A stretch of DNA of 64,000 bases from an uncultured Rhizobiaceae group bacterium (lineage in GTDB: Bacteria; Pseudomonadota; Alphaproteobacteria; Rhizobiales; Rhizobiaceae): the NCBI GenBank assembly GCA_938010435.1, contig CALLUS010000002.1, forward strand, positions 1 through 64,000, given 5' to 3'. Numbering within the stretch: the stretch's first letter is position 1; every line of letters starts with the position of its first letter. Under the pieces are notes generated by a model. It was given only the letters and a program-made list of their open reading frames with translations, was not told the DNA's origin and ran no database searches. Shown here piece after piece: positions 26,240 to 35,544 of the stretch. Position numbers and translations under genes: made by a program.

Positions 26240-27271
26240 ATGAAAGCACTGCTTTTAAAAAACGATGGCTTCGCACGCGAAGCTCCTAAAGACATTGTTC
26301 TATCGGATATGACGCCGTTCGTGGAATATGGCGATTTGGACGAGCCTGTTCCAACCGATGGACAAGTGAAAATCAAAGTCTCTCTGGCGTCCATCAATCC
26401 ATCAGACGAGATGTTCATTCAAGGTCTTTACGGCGTTCCCCGCAAAGCTGGAAACGCAGCCGGATTTGAAGGCGTTGGAACAGTTGTTGAATCTGGCGGC
26501 GGCGGAATTGCCGACGGCCTGAAAGGATTGCGCGTTGCGTTTGTGGCCGCCAATGCAGCGCCCGGCACTTGGGGTGAGTTTTCAATTGCCGATGCAGCGA
26601 CTTGCATCCCCTTGATCGATGGTGTGCGCGATGAAGACGGCGCAGCTATGATCGTGAATCCCCTCACCGCTTTGGCCATGTTCGACATCGTGAAAGAAGA
26701 AGGTGAAAAATCGTTCATTGTGTCAGCTGGTGCCAGTCAATTGTGCAAACTCATGATTGGTGCTGCAAAAGACGAAGGGTATGCGCCAATCGCAATCGTG
26801 CGTCGTGACAGCCAGATTGAACCGTTGAAAGCTTTGGGTGCAGCCCATGTTTTAAACAGCGAAAGCCCGACTTTCATGGAAGATTTTCGTGCACTTTCAA
26901 AAACTGAAAAACCACGCGTTTTCCTTGATGCGGTGTCCAATCAAACAAGCGCCCAAATTTTTGACGCCATGCCAAACCGTGGCCATTGGGTGATTTACGG
27001 AAAGCTAGATCAAGAGCTGCCAACCATCATGCAGCCCGGTCAAATGATTTTTCAATCGAAACGTATCGAAGGATTCTGGCTGACCCGCTGGATGATGGAC
27101 AAGCCCATGGGTGAAAAAATTGGTGCAATCCAAACTGTTCAAAAGCGTTTCGCAAGTGGCGATTGGCAAACGGACGTGACAGCAATCATCCCGTTGTCTG
27201 AAGCTATGGAAAAAGTTCCAGCCGCATTGGCCGAACTGAATGGCAAGGTTTTCATTAAGCCAGACGCCTAA
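26240..27271 (+). CDS. MDR-type zinc-independent oxidoreductase 1
   Basis: 343-residue medium-chain dehydrogenase/reductase. A GroES-like N-terminal domain (VKIKVSLASINPSDEMFIQG, AGFEGVGTVVE) precedes a Rossmann domain with VSAGASQLCKLMIGAA. Zinc-ligand Cys/His patterns of alcohol dehydrogenases are absent, so quinone- or enoyl-CoA-reductase-like chemistry is more likely. It lies 5 bases after the ACAD gene, in the same operon. A diverged paralogue follows at 27432 with about the same length. Confidence 0.87.
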   Translation: MKALLLKNDGFAREAPKDIVLSDMTPFVEYGDLDEPVPTDGQVKIKVSLASINPSDEMFIQGLYGVPRKAGNAAGFEGVGTVVESGGGGIADGLKGLRVAFVAANAAPGTWGEFSIADAATCIPLIDGVRDEDGAAMIVNPLTALAMFDIVKEEGEKSFIVSAGASQLCKLMIGAAKDEGYAPIAIVRRDSQIEPLKALGAAHVLNSESPTFMEDFRALSKTEKPRVFLDAVSNQTSAQIFDAMPNRGHWVIYGKLDQELPTIMQPGQMIFQSKRIEGFWLTRWMMDKPMGEKIGAIQTVQKRFASGDWQTDVTAIIPLSEAMEKVPAALAELNGKVFIKPDA

Positions 27272-27288
27272 AATTCACCTGCTATTTA

Positions 27289-27315
27289 CCCTTCGGCGAA
27301 CTAAACGCCGAAGGG
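27289..27315 (+). terminator. GC-rich stem-loop between MDR paralogues
   Basis: CCCTTCGGCG and CGCCGAAGGG form a perfect 10-bp stem with a 7-base loop, 18 bases after the stop. The following bases (TTCCAATTGTT) are only partly U-rich, so termination may be incomplete. Confidence 0.6.
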
Positions 27316-27431
27316 TTCCAATTGTTAATCAGCAAAAAAGGTCTTCACCACAGTATCCCCTCAAGAGACATAAGTTCTCTCAAAAGCTGTCGTGGGGATG
27401 GCTTTAAAACAAGTTTCGGGGAAGTCTGATC

Positions 27432-28460
27432 ATGAAAGCATTGGTTGCAAAGACAAGCGGTTTTGCTGAGAAGCACCCTGAAGACATAGCTCTTAAAAGC
27501 CTCAAGCCATTTCTTGAAAAAGCTGAAATCGAACACCGTCCTTTGAAAAAAGGCCAAGTACGCATTCAGGTGAAATATGCATCCGTGAATCCATCCGATG
27601 GCTTGTTCATGCAAGGAATCTACTACGGCCAGGCTCCTGAGACAGGCTCTCCTGTTGGGTTTGAGGGTGTTGGAATCATCACCGAAGCAGGACCAGGTGT
27701 TTTACCAAAACTTCTCAAGGGCCGCCGTGTTGCATTTGCCGTGACTGAAGACGGATCGGGAAGTTGGGCAGAATACGCCATCGCCGATGCTGATACCTGC
27801 GTCCCACTTCTGCCAAAAGTCAGCGATGTTGATGGTGCGGCTATGATCGTGAACCCATTAACAGCCTTGGCTATTCGCGACATCATCAAACAATCACCTT
27901 CTAAAGCGTTTGTTTACAATGCCGCTGCGAGTCAACTGGGCAAATTTCTTGCGTCCGTCACTAGCGAAGCGGGCCTCATTGGAATTGCGATCGTAAGACG
28001 TGACGACCAGATTGAGCCTCTAAAAGAACGCGGCGTGAAATATGTCCTAAATCAAAAAGATGCTGATTTTAAAGAACAGCTAGAGCGCATTGCTACAAAA
28101 GAAGATCCAAAGATGTTCTTCGATGCTGTTGGCGGTCAATCTTCCGTTGAAATATTTGAAGGTATGCCGTCTCATTCACGTTGGTTGAATTACGGATTGA
28201 TGAGCGATGATACGCCAGATTTGAAAGATCCTTCGCATCTCATTTTTCAACGCAAAACGATTGAAGGTTTTTGGCTTAAAGATTGGCTCGATAAAACGCC
28301 CCTTTGGAAAAAACTGTTGATTATCAATGAAGCTCAATCCCGTTTTTCCAGCGGTGAATGGAAAACAGATGTTGCCGCGATCATTCCCATGGATGAAGTC
28401 TTTAAGCGTCTTCCAAAAGAACTGGCAAAAGCCAATGGAAAGATTTTCATTCAACCGTAA
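27432..28460 (+). CDS. MDR-type zinc-independent oxidoreductase 2
   Basis: 342-residue paralogue of the preceding MDR gene. Shared blocks are VRIQVKYASVNPSDGLFMQG, VGFEGVGIITEAG, VDGAAMIVNPLTALAI, IAIVRRDDQIEPLK and LIFQRKTIEGFWLKDWLDK. Nucleotide-binding residues lie in VYNAAASQLGKFLA. It lacks the ADH zinc ligands, so a reductase of an enone or enoyl thioester is plausible. It has its own ribosome site and is followed by a strong terminator, hence may be a separate unit created by tandem duplication. Confidence 0.86.
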   Translation: MKALVAKTSGFAEKHPEDIALKSLKPFLEKAEIEHRPLKKGQVRIQVKYASVNPSDGLFMQGIYYGQAPETGSPVGFEGVGIITEAGPGVLPKLLKGRRVAFAVTEDGSGSWAEYAIADADTCVPLLPKVSDVDGAAMIVNPLTALAIRDIIKQSPSKAFVYNAAASQLGKFLASVTSEAGLIGIAIVRRDDQIEPLKERGVKYVLNQKDADFKEQLERIATKEDPKMFFDAVGGQSSVEIFEGMPSHSRWLNYGLMSDDTPDLKDPSHLIFQRKTIEGFWLKDWLDKTPLWKKLLIINEAQSRFSSGEWKTDVAAIIPMDEVFKRLPKELAKANGKIFIQP

Positions 28461-28485
28461 ATTGATTAGAAAATATCGCTATTTC

Positions 28486-28521
28486 AAAGCCGTGTATGCA
28501 CTTTTGCTACGCGGCTTTTTT
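28486..28521 (+). terminator. Intrinsic terminator after MDR 2
   Basis: AAAGCCGTGTA pairs with TACGCGGCTTT (one G-U) over a short inner GCA/TGC stem, followed by a run of T. It ends the rightward catabolic unit before the ABC transporter operon. Confidence 0.9.
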
Positions 28522-28723
28522 GTATTTTGTAGAAGGCTTATCAAAGCGACAGAACTTCTGACAAATTGATTCCGAAAAACCGCCTAAAACCCTTGTAAGA
28601 TATATAAAAAATTTACTTTTCCCCTTGCGTTGAGCCTGTAGGAAGTTATGCTTTAGATTGGAAATTATCAGTCCACGCAACGTGCGATATTATTGAGCAC
28701 GGCACACTCTGGGAGGAGATAGG
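28522..28723 (+). promoter_or_regulatory. Promoter region of ABC transporter operon
   Basis: 200 AT-rich bases without a gene lie upstream of the livH-type gene. TTGCGT near 28626 could be a -35, but no clear -10 was chosen. A strong ribosome site GGGAGGAG (28711-28718) precedes a TTG start at 28724. Confidence 0.5.
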
Positions 28724-29608
28724 TTGGATTTCATCCAGCTCGTAATAAGTGGCTTGGCAAATGGGTGCGTTTACGGCCTCATAGCGCTTGGTTTTGTACT
28801 TATTTACAAGGCGACTGAGGCGGTCAATTTCGCTCAGGGCGACTTCATGATGATCGGTGCATTCGTGTGTCTCGGCTTCACAAACTCAGAATTTTTAGGT
28901 CTGAATTTCTGGCTCTCTATCGTGTTGGCGATGGGGGTTATGGCTGTTCTGGGCTACCTATTTGATTGGGGTATTTTGCGCCACATGTCGGGGCAATCAC
29001 AAACGTCAATCGTGATCCTAACCATTGCTGTGGGCTTCGTTTTGCGCTTCGTCGCAGGCTCAGTTTGGAGCCATGAACCAGTCTCTTTGGAAACACCATT
29101 TGCAGGCGAATATGTACGCGCTGGTGGCTTGGTGCTGGGCGTCAACGAGATTTTGATCATCGTTGTAACTGTCCTCTTAACGCTTGGATTGTATTTGTTT
29201 TTCTCTCGCACAAAACTTGGCGTGGCCATGCAAGCGGCGTCTCAAAACCAGCTGGCCGCTTACTATATGGGCATTCCCGTCAAGCGTATTCAGAGCATGG
29301 TATGGGCATTGTCAGGTATGGTTGCAGCTGTTGCGGGTGTTCTGTTTGCGTCAAAGGGTGCGATTGATCCTTCATCAGGTTTACTGGGCATTAAAGCCTT
29401 CGCAGCGGCAGCTATTGGCGGCTTCGGGTCCCTGCCTGGCGCTTTGGTCGGTGGGTTAATTATCGGCCTGATTGAACCACTCTCTGCGCGTTACGCACCG
29501 GATGGATTTGCAGGCATTGCACGCATCGCGCCTTATGCAATTCTCATTATCGTGCTGATTTTCCGCCCTGGCGGACTGTTCTCACAAACCCAAAAGAAGA
29601 AGGTCTAA
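28724..29608 (+). CDS. Branched-chain amino acid-type ABC permease (LivH-like)
   Basis: 294-residue inner-membrane permease with about eight hydrophobic helices. It begins MDFIQLVISGLANGCVYGLI, the LivH family N-terminus, with ATEAVNFAQGDFMMIGAF and the cytoplasmic coupling loop SQNQLAAYYMGIPVKRI, ending RPGGLFSQTQKKKV. The start is a TTG 5 bases after GGGAGGAG. It is the first gene of a livHMGF-type operon carrying an acyl-CoA ligase and a binding protein, which suggests a carboxylic acid rather than an amino acid as substrate. Confidence 0.93.
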   Translation: MDFIQLVISGLANGCVYGLIALGFVLIYKATEAVNFAQGDFMMIGAFVCLGFTNSEFLGLNFWLSIVLAMGVMAVLGYLFDWGILRHMSGQSQTSIVILTIAVGFVLRFVAGSVWSHEPVSLETPFAGEYVRAGGLVLGVNEILIIVVTVLLTLGLYLFFSRTKLGVAMQAASQNQLAAYYMGIPVKRIQSMVWALSGMVAAVAGVLFASKGAIDPSSGLLGIKAFAAAAIGGFGSLPGALVGGLIIGLIEPLSARYAPDGFAGIARIAPYAILIIVLIFRPGGLFSQTQKKKV

Positions 29609-29612
29609 CGCC

Positions 29613-30719
29613 ATGCGCTTTGTATTCAAGACCTCCTATGATGCCGACATCAAATGGTTCAAACACGGCGCACAGCTGTTCTGGTACATATTGCTGTTGG
29701 CTGCCTTGATCGCCTTGCCGTTAATCTTCGTTTGGACAGGCAATCCGTATCTCCTCGGTGAAATCACTGCGGTGTTGATTTTCTCTGTTTCTTGTCTCGG
29801 CTTGATGTTGCTGACTGGTCAAACAGGACTGGCCAGCCTCGGCCATGCAGCCTTTATGGCTATGGGGTGTTACGCCAACATTCTTCTATTGCAAGCCGGA
29901 CTTCCCTGGTTGATTGCCTTCCCCTTGTCTGGCCTTCTCGCCGGCTTTTTTGGCACTATGATTGCCTTTCCGGTTCTGCGACTTCACGGGGTTTATTTGG
30001 CGCTTGCGACACTGGCAATGTCCATAATCACTGGCGATGTAATTGATCTAACCGAGCGTTGGACTGGCGGCGTGGGTGGTATGTCGGTGCCAGACATCGA
30101 CATTTTCGGCTTTGTCATCAACAAATATGCCAATCCTTATGCCTTCTATTACCTCTGCTTGGTCGTGGTAGTTCTGTGTGTTGCGGCCTATCGCAACCTG
30201 TTGCGCTCCCCGTCAGGACGCAGTTTTGCAGCCATTCGAGACTCTGAAGTGTCCGCACAAGCAATGGGCGTGAACCTCACGCGCACCAAGGCCACATCGT
30301 TCTTCCTGTCCTGCACGGCTGCCGGGCTTGCAGGTGCATTGTTCGGTCATTCTGCGACATTCGTGACCAACGAAACTTTCGACATTGTCATGTCCATCAC
30401 ACTGTTCCTCTCAATTGTGATCGGTGGTCTAGGTTTCATTCACGGTGCGTTTTTGGGGGCTATCATCAGTGGGCTTATTCCGGTTCTTATCGCCAATGGC
30501 CGAACTCTTTTGTCAACATCCATGGGCATCAACATAAACATTCCAGGCCTTGAATCAGCCTTATTTGCGGGCATTGTGATTGCATTCGTTCTGTTTGAAC
30601 CCATGGGTCTTTATGGACGCTGGTTGAAAATACGCACCTATTTCGAACTGTTCCCGTTCTATCGCAAAGATATGTTCCGCAGACAGAAAAGTTATCTGAA
30701 GACGGAGCGTGTACAATGA
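29613..30719 (+). CDS. Branched-chain amino acid-type ABC permease (LivM-like)
   Basis: 368-residue second permease subunit. It has about nine hydrophobic segments, the family motif LMLLTGQTGLASLGHAAFMA near residue 65, and the coupling loop FAAIRDSEVSAQAMGVNLTR. It starts 4 bases after livH and overlaps livG by ATGA. It pairs with the LivH-like protein as the transmembrane heterodimer. Confidence 0.94.
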   Translation: MRFVFKTSYDADIKWFKHGAQLFWYILLLAALIALPLIFVWTGNPYLLGEITAVLIFSVSCLGLMLLTGQTGLASLGHAAFMAMGCYANILLLQAGLPWLIAFPLSGLLAGFFGTMIAFPVLRLHGVYLALATLAMSIITGDVIDLTERWTGGVGGMSVPDIDIFGFVINKYANPYAFYYLCLVVVVLCVAAYRNLLRSPSGRSFAAIRDSEVSAQAMGVNLTRTKATSFFLSCTAAGLAGALFGHSATFVTNETFDIVMSITLFLSIVIGGLGFIHGAFLGAIISGLIPVLIANGRTLLSTSMGININIPGLESALFAGIVIAFVLFEPMGLYGRWLKIRTYFELFPFYRKDMFRRQKSYLKTERVQ

Positions 30720-31540
30720 GCGCTCCCCTTCTTGATATCAAAAACGCAACCCAACGTTTCGGCGGCGTTGTCGCTGTAAACGATGTGACCATGCATGTGA
30801 ACGAAGGAGAAGTGTTCGCGCTTGTGGGGCCGAATGGTGCAGGCAAATCAACCGTGTTCAACTTGTTGTCGCGCTTTTACACGCCCGCAGCAGGCTCTAT
30901 TCAATTCAACGGACAAGATCTTTTGAAATTGAGTTCTGATGAAGTGCCGTCATTGGGTATTGCGCGCACATTTCAAAATATTGAACTGTTTGAACAAGCC
31001 ACTGTGCTGCAGAATCTATTGGTAGGCCGTCACCGACACCGCAAGACAAATGTATTGTCTGAGATTTTCTTCACACCGAGCGCCCGCAATCAGGAACGCG
31101 AACACCGTCATGCCGTTGAAGAAGTAATAGATTTTCTCGACCTTCAAGCCTATCGCGACAAGATGATTTCCGGCCTACCGTATGGTGTGCGTAAAGTGGT
31201 GGAACTGGGCCGTGCGCTGGCCACACAACCGAAACTTCTTTTGTTGGATGAACCTGCTTCCGGTCTTTCTGTTGAAGAAACCCAAGACATGGCGTTTTGG
31301 ATTGAAGACATTCAAAAACAAATGGGCATCACTGTTTTGATGGTGGAGCACGATATGGGCCTTGTCTCCGCGGTTTCAAACCGCGTCATGGCTCTGGCCG
31401 ACGGTAAAGAGCTTGCCACGGGGACGCCGGCAGAAGTTCAATCGCACCCTGCTGTTATCGAAGCCTATTTGGGAACGAGTGGCATTCAAAAAGGCGGCAA
31501 GACTGACAAGAAGAAAAAATCGAAAGGAGCAGCGGCATGA
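30716..31540 (+). CDS. ABC transporter ATPase (LivG-like)
   Basis: 274-residue ATP-binding subunit. Walker A is GPNGAGKST near residue 38, the Q-loop sits in ARTFQNIELFEQATV, the signature region is GLPYGVRKVVELGRAL (degenerate, YGVRK, as common in LivG), Walker B is LLLLDEPASGLS, and the H-loop is MVEHDMG. It has a Lys-rich C-terminal tail. ATGA overlaps join it to livM and livF. It energises import at the inner membrane. Confidence 0.95.
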   Translation: MSAPLLDIKNATQRFGGVVAVNDVTMHVNEGEVFALVGPNGAGKSTVFNLLSRFYTPAAGSIQFNGQDLLKLSSDEVPSLGIARTFQNIELFEQATVLQNLLVGRHRHRKTNVLSEIFFTPSARNQEREHRHAVEEVIDFLDLQAYRDKMISGLPYGVRKVVELGRALATQPKLLLLDEPASGLSVEETQDMAFWIEDIQKQMGITVLMVEHDMGLVSAVSNRVMALADGKELATGTPAEVQSHPAVIEAYLGTSGIQKGGKTDKKKKSKGAAA

Positions 31541-32319
31541 GCAATGCAGATGTTGTCCTTCGAATAGATAATCTGGAATCTTATTACGGACCTATCCAAG
31601 CGATCCGCGGTGTTTCGCTTGAGGTACGCCAAGGTCAAATTGTAACCGTGCTTGGTGCCAATGGTGCGGGCAAAACGACTTTGTTAAAAACCATTTCCGG
31701 CGTCATGGACCCTGAAAAAGGAACTGTGAAACTGGAAGGCGTTGAAATCCAAGGCGCTGAACCGGATAAGATCGTCAACCGTGGTTTGGTTCACGTGCCT
31801 GAAGGCCGCGAAATCTTTCCGCTTTTGTCTGTTGCCGAAAATATCTCCATGGGTGCTTACACCCGCAACGACAAAGCCGAAATCGAACATGATGTGGAAT
31901 TGGTTTATTCCTACTTCCCTATTCTCAAAGAACGTATGACACAGGCGGCGGGCACGTTGTCTGGTGGGCAGCAACAAATGTTGGCGATTGGGCGTGGCCT
32001 TATGGCACGTCCCCGCATCATGTTGCTGGATGAACCCAGCCTTGGGTTATCCCCTCTGCTGACTGAAGAAATTTTTGATATCATCAGCCGTTTGAACAGT
32101 GAACAGAAAGTGACCATGATGTTGGTGGAGCAAAATGCTGCCGTTGCATTGAGTGTCGCGACCTATGGCTATGTGATGGAACTGGGCCGTATCGTGATGG
32201 CAGATAATGCTGCAACGCTGGCTGCTTCAAAAGATGTTCAAGAGTTTTACCTCGGCATCACCGAAGAAGAAAATCAGCGCGGCCAAAGACGCTGGAAACA
32301 ACGCAAGACTTGGCGTTAA
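31537..32319 (+). CDS. ABC transporter ATPase (LivF-like)
   Basis: 260-residue second ATP-binding subunit. It has Walker A GANGAGKTT, Q-loop MLVEQ and signature LSGGQQQMLAIGRGLM, Walker B IMLLDEPSLGLSPLL, and the LivF-typical RGLVHVPEGREIFPLLSVAEN. Its C-terminus (ENQRGQRRWKQRKTWR) is basic. It starts within the livG stop and is followed 41 bases later by the acyl-CoA synthetase gene. Confidence 0.95.
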   Translation: MSNADVVLRIDNLESYYGPIQAIRGVSLEVRQGQIVTVLGANGAGKTTLLKTISGVMDPEKGTVKLEGVEIQGAEPDKIVNRGLVHVPEGREIFPLLSVAENISMGAYTRNDKAEIEHDVELVYSYFPILKERMTQAAGTLSGGQQQMLAIGRGLMARPRIMLLDEPSLGLSPLLTEEIFDIISRLNSEQKVTMMLVEQNAAVALSVATYGYVMELGRIVMADNAATLAASKDVQEFYLGITEEENQRGQRRWKQRKTWR

Positions 32320-32360
32320 ACTGAGCACTGAATTGAAATCACAGAAAGGGAGTATCTCGA

Positions 32361-34259
32361 ATGGACGCCATTGTAGACAAGACCCCTGATATGCCGCCAC
32401 AACGCAAAGTGGCCGGAATGATGATCAACGCAGACCTGAATGAAGGACCGTTCTTCATTGATGGTTTTGACACGCTGCCAAAGCTGTTTGAATCTCGCTG
32501 CAAGGAGTTAGGTAATCGCACTGCTCACCGCGAAAAAGACTATGGCATTTGGCTTTCGTTCTCATGGGGAGACTTTTGGACCCATGCGAAACTCATCGGC
32601 CTTGGCCTTGTTTCATTAGGCCTCAAACGCGGCGAAGTTGTTTCCATTCTTTCTGAAGACAATAAGGAATGGATTTACACCGATATTGGCGTGCAATGTG
32701 TCGGTGGTGTTGGTTCTGGCATTTATACGACGGATTCCGCGAAGCAGTTGGAATATCTGGTCAATGATTCCGACAGTCGTTTTCTGTTCATTGAGAACGA
32801 CGAACAGCTCGACAAATACCTTGAAGTCAAAGACAAGATGAAAGGCCTGACCAAAGCCATCGTGTTAGACCGTGATGGCCTACATGATTTTAATGATGAC
32901 AGCGTGATTTTTCTTGATGAACTTTACGCTTACGGTCGCGAGTTCGAGAAATCCAACCCTGATTTTTTCGAAGCTGAAATCGCAAAATCCAAGCCTGATG
33001 ATACGTGTATCTTGGTGTACACATCCGGCACCACCGGAATGCCTAAAGGCGCCATGATCAGCCACAGCAATATGATGTACTCGTTGAGTTCAGGTTTGGA
33101 AAATGCACCCATATATCCAACTGACGAGCAAATTTGCTTCCTGCCCCTGTGCCATATTCTAGAGCGTCTGTTCTCCGGCTTCGGGCCAATTGCCTCTAAA
33201 GCGACACTGAACTTTGCTGAAAGCCCGGAAACGGTTTTCGACAATCTGCAAGAAGTGAGTCCACATACGTTTGTTGCCGTGCCGCGTCTTTGGGAAAAGA
33301 TATATTCCCGTGTCGCAATTCTTGTGGCCGATGCCACACCGACCCAAAAATGGGCGTTCAGCAAAGCTCTCGCGGTGGGCGAGAAAAAAGGCACACTTGA
33401 ACTGGAAGGCAAGCCTGTGCCCACCAGTACAGCTTTGGCTTACAAGTTTTGGGATATGGTAGTGCTTCGCAACTTACGCCGTATGTTAGGCATGGATCGT
33501 TTACGCCGTGGTGGAACAGGCGCTGCCCCAATCTCACCAGAACTGTTGGCTTGGTTCCGCGGTATTGGCGTGCCAGTGCTCGAAGGTTACGGCATGACGG
33601 AAAGCGCCGGTGTTATTTCAATCAACAGTTTCACCGAAAACAAAGTCGGGTCCGTTGGAGTCCCAGTTCCCGGTGCTGAAGTGCGCATCGCTGCAGATGG
33701 CGAAATTCAATATCGCGCGGGCAATGTCTTCCAAGGCTATTTGAACAAGCCTGAGAAAACTGCTGAGACCATCACAGAAGACGGTTGGCTCAAAACGGGC
33801 GATGTGGGTTATATGGACAATCAAGGGTTCCTGTCGATCACAGGTCGCTTGAAAGACATTATCATCACGGCTGGCGGCAAGAACATAACCCCTGCAGAAA
33901 TCGAGAACCGATTGAAGTTCTCACCTTATATCTCTGATGCGGTGATCATTGGCGACAAGCGCAAATATTTGACCTGTCTCGTGATGATTGATCAGGAAAA
34001 TGTAGAAAAATTTGCGCAAGACCGCAGAATACCGTTCAATAACTTTGCTTCACTTTGTGCGGCGAAAGAAGTGCAAGAATTGATCCGCGATGTGGTGAAC
34101 GAAGTGAACAAGGACTTTGCACGTGTTGAACAAATTAAGGACTTCCGTTTGATCGATATTTTACTCACCGCTGAAGACGATGAGCTAACACCCACAATGA
34201 AGCTGAAACGCAGCTTTGTGGAAACTAAACACGAGGCGCTTATCGCCGATATGTACTGA
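32361..34259 (+). CDS. AMP-binding long-chain acyl-CoA synthetase
   Basis: 632-residue adenylate-forming CoA ligase of the FAA1/long-chain type. The P-loop is VYTSGTTGMPKGAMISHSNM. LEGYGMTESAGVISIN (A5), YLKTGDVGYMD-like WLKTGDVGYMD (A7), ITGRLKDIIITAGGKNITPA (A8) and a C-terminal Lys-containing TPTMKLKRSFV (A10) complete the set. It activates a carboxylate with ATP and CoA, on the inner face of the membrane. Lying between the ATPase and binding-protein genes of an ABC importer, it probably traps the imported acid as a CoA thioester (vectorial acylation). Confidence 0.95.
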   Translation: MDAIVDKTPDMPPQRKVAGMMINADLNEGPFFIDGFDTLPKLFESRCKELGNRTAHREKDYGIWLSFSWGDFWTHAKLIGLGLVSLGLKRGEVVSILSEDNKEWIYTDIGVQCVGGVGSGIYTTDSAKQLEYLVNDSDSRFLFIENDEQLDKYLEVKDKMKGLTKAIVLDRDGLHDFNDDSVIFLDELYAYGREFEKSNPDFFEAEIAKSKPDDTCILVYTSGTTGMPKGAMISHSNMMYSLSSGLENAPIYPTDEQICFLPLCHILERLFSGFGPIASKATLNFAESPETVFDNLQEVSPHTFVAVPRLWEKIYSRVAILVADATPTQKWAFSKALAVGEKKGTLELEGKPVPTSTALAYKFWDMVVLRNLRRMLGMDRLRRGGTGAAPISPELLAWFRGIGVPVLEGYGMTESAGVISINSFTENKVGSVGVPVPGAEVRIAADGEIQYRAGNVFQGYLNKPEKTAETITEDGWLKTGDVGYMDNQGFLSITGRLKDIIITAGGKNITPAEIENRLKFSPYISDAVIIGDKRKYLTCLVMIDQENVEKFAQDRRIPFNNFASLCAAKEVQELIRDVVNEVNKDFARVEQIKDFRLIDILLTAEDDELTPTMKLKRSFVETKHEALIADMY

Positions 34260-34301
34260 CGACGAATAAACACTTTTCATATTCCAAGGGAGGAAATACC
34301 T

Positions 34302-35471
34302 ATGAAAATTCTTAAGAAACTGGCTTTGGCGACAGCCGTAAGCGCAATGGCCTTGACCAGCGCTATGGCTCAACAGGGTGTGACTGATACAGAAATCCTG
34401 ATCGGTTCCAACAACGACCTTTCCGGCCCATTCGCTGCTTTTGGCGGCCCGGGCACCCAAGCTGCACAAATTTACTTCGATGAAGTGAATGCTGCTGGCG
34501 GTATCCACGGCCGTAAAATCCGCTTCATCGTGGAAGACCATGGCTACCAAATGCCAAAAGCAATCGCTGGCATGAACAAACTTATCAACGGCGACAAAGT
34601 GTTTGCGATGTTCCTGTCTCTGGGCACACCCATGAATATTGCTGCAATGAAATTGCAAGACGCGAAAGGCATTCCAAACGTTTCGCCTCTTTCAGCTGCG
34701 CGCCAAATGGCAGAGCCGTTCCATCCATTGCATTACGCAGGAACAGCATCTTACTACGCACAAATCAAAGTTGGCGTACCTTATTTGGCAAAGGCCAAGG
34801 GCGTATCAAAGATTTGTTCCATGTATCTTCCAACCGATTTTGGTAAAGAAATCCAAGGTGGCTCAGTTGATGCGGCAAAAGAAATGGATGGTCTGGAATA
34901 TGTGACGGAAACAACTCACAAGCCGGATGATTCTGATTTTGTTGGTTCATTGCAAAAGCTTAAAGGTGCGGGCTGTCAGGTCGTCACTCTTGCACTTGGT
35001 GTTCGTCAAGCGATCACGGTTTCTGCAACAGCGAAGAAACTCGGCATCACAGATATGTATTTCATGAATGCATCTGCCGGCTTTCATACCGTGATGGCGA
35101 AAGTACCAGGCGGCATTACTGAAGGCCTTTACGCAGCCGCTGGCTGGGCTGACCTTCTGTCACGCATGGACAATCCTGAAGTGCAAAAGTTCTTCAAGGC
35201 TTACACAGAAAAATCAGGTGAGAAACTTCCGGGCACTGGTGCTGTTCTTGGCTATTCAGGCGCGAAATCTTTGGTGAAAGCTCTTGAAGCTGCCGGTAAA
35301 GACCTGACTGCTGATTCCTTCCAAAAAGGAATGGAAAGCCTGAATTATGAAGATGCTATTTCTGGTAACACTGTCGATTATTCCGCAACAGACCACCAAG
35401 GTGCAGATGAAATCATTATTTCAGTGATCGAAGGTGGCAACTGGAAAGAGCTGACACGTATCTCCGAATAA
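34302..35471 (+). CDS. ABC transporter substrate-binding protein (LivK-like)
   Basis: 389-residue periplasmic binding protein of type I fold. The Sec signal peptide is MKILKKLALATAVSAMAL, ending TSAMA-QQ. The mature start GVTDTEILIGSNNDLSGPFA and GGIHGRKIRFIVEDHGYQMP are typical of the Leu/Ile/Val-binding family. AGGGAGGA lies before the ATG. It is the last gene of the transporter operon and is followed by a terminator. The ligand is probably the acid activated by the upstream synthetase. Confidence 0.94.
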   Translation: MKILKKLALATAVSAMALTSAMAQQGVTDTEILIGSNNDLSGPFAAFGGPGTQAAQIYFDEVNAAGGIHGRKIRFIVEDHGYQMPKAIAGMNKLINGDKVFAMFLSLGTPMNIAAMKLQDAKGIPNVSPLSAARQMAEPFHPLHYAGTASYYAQIKVGVPYLAKAKGVSKICSMYLPTDFGKEIQGGSVDAAKEMDGLEYVTETTHKPDDSDFVGSLQKLKGAGCQVVTLALGVRQAITVSATAKKLGITDMYFMNASAGFHTVMAKVPGGITEGLYAAAGWADLLSRMDNPEVQKFFKAYTEKSGEKLPGTGAVLGYSGAKSLVKALEAAGKDLTADSFQKGMESLNYEDAISGNTVDYSATDHQGADEIIISVIEGGNWKELTRISE

Positions 35472-35498
35472 ATTCAGAGTATACGTGCTAGCTGATCA

Positions 35499-35525
35499 GG
35501 GGCGCTTTCGAGCGTCCCTTTTTTT
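35499..35525 (+). terminator. Intrinsic terminator of ABC transporter operon
   Basis: GGGGCGCT pairs with AGCGTCCC (one G-U) around a TTCG tetraloop, followed by seven T. It lies 27 bases after the binding-protein stop. Confidence 0.95.
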
Positions 35526-35544
35526 AATCGAATTGGGCATTTCA

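Noticed and set aside
35485-35544. Upstream start for the alpha/beta hydrolase
   Set aside because: The extra codons lie in the terminator hairpin and T-run of the ABC operon.
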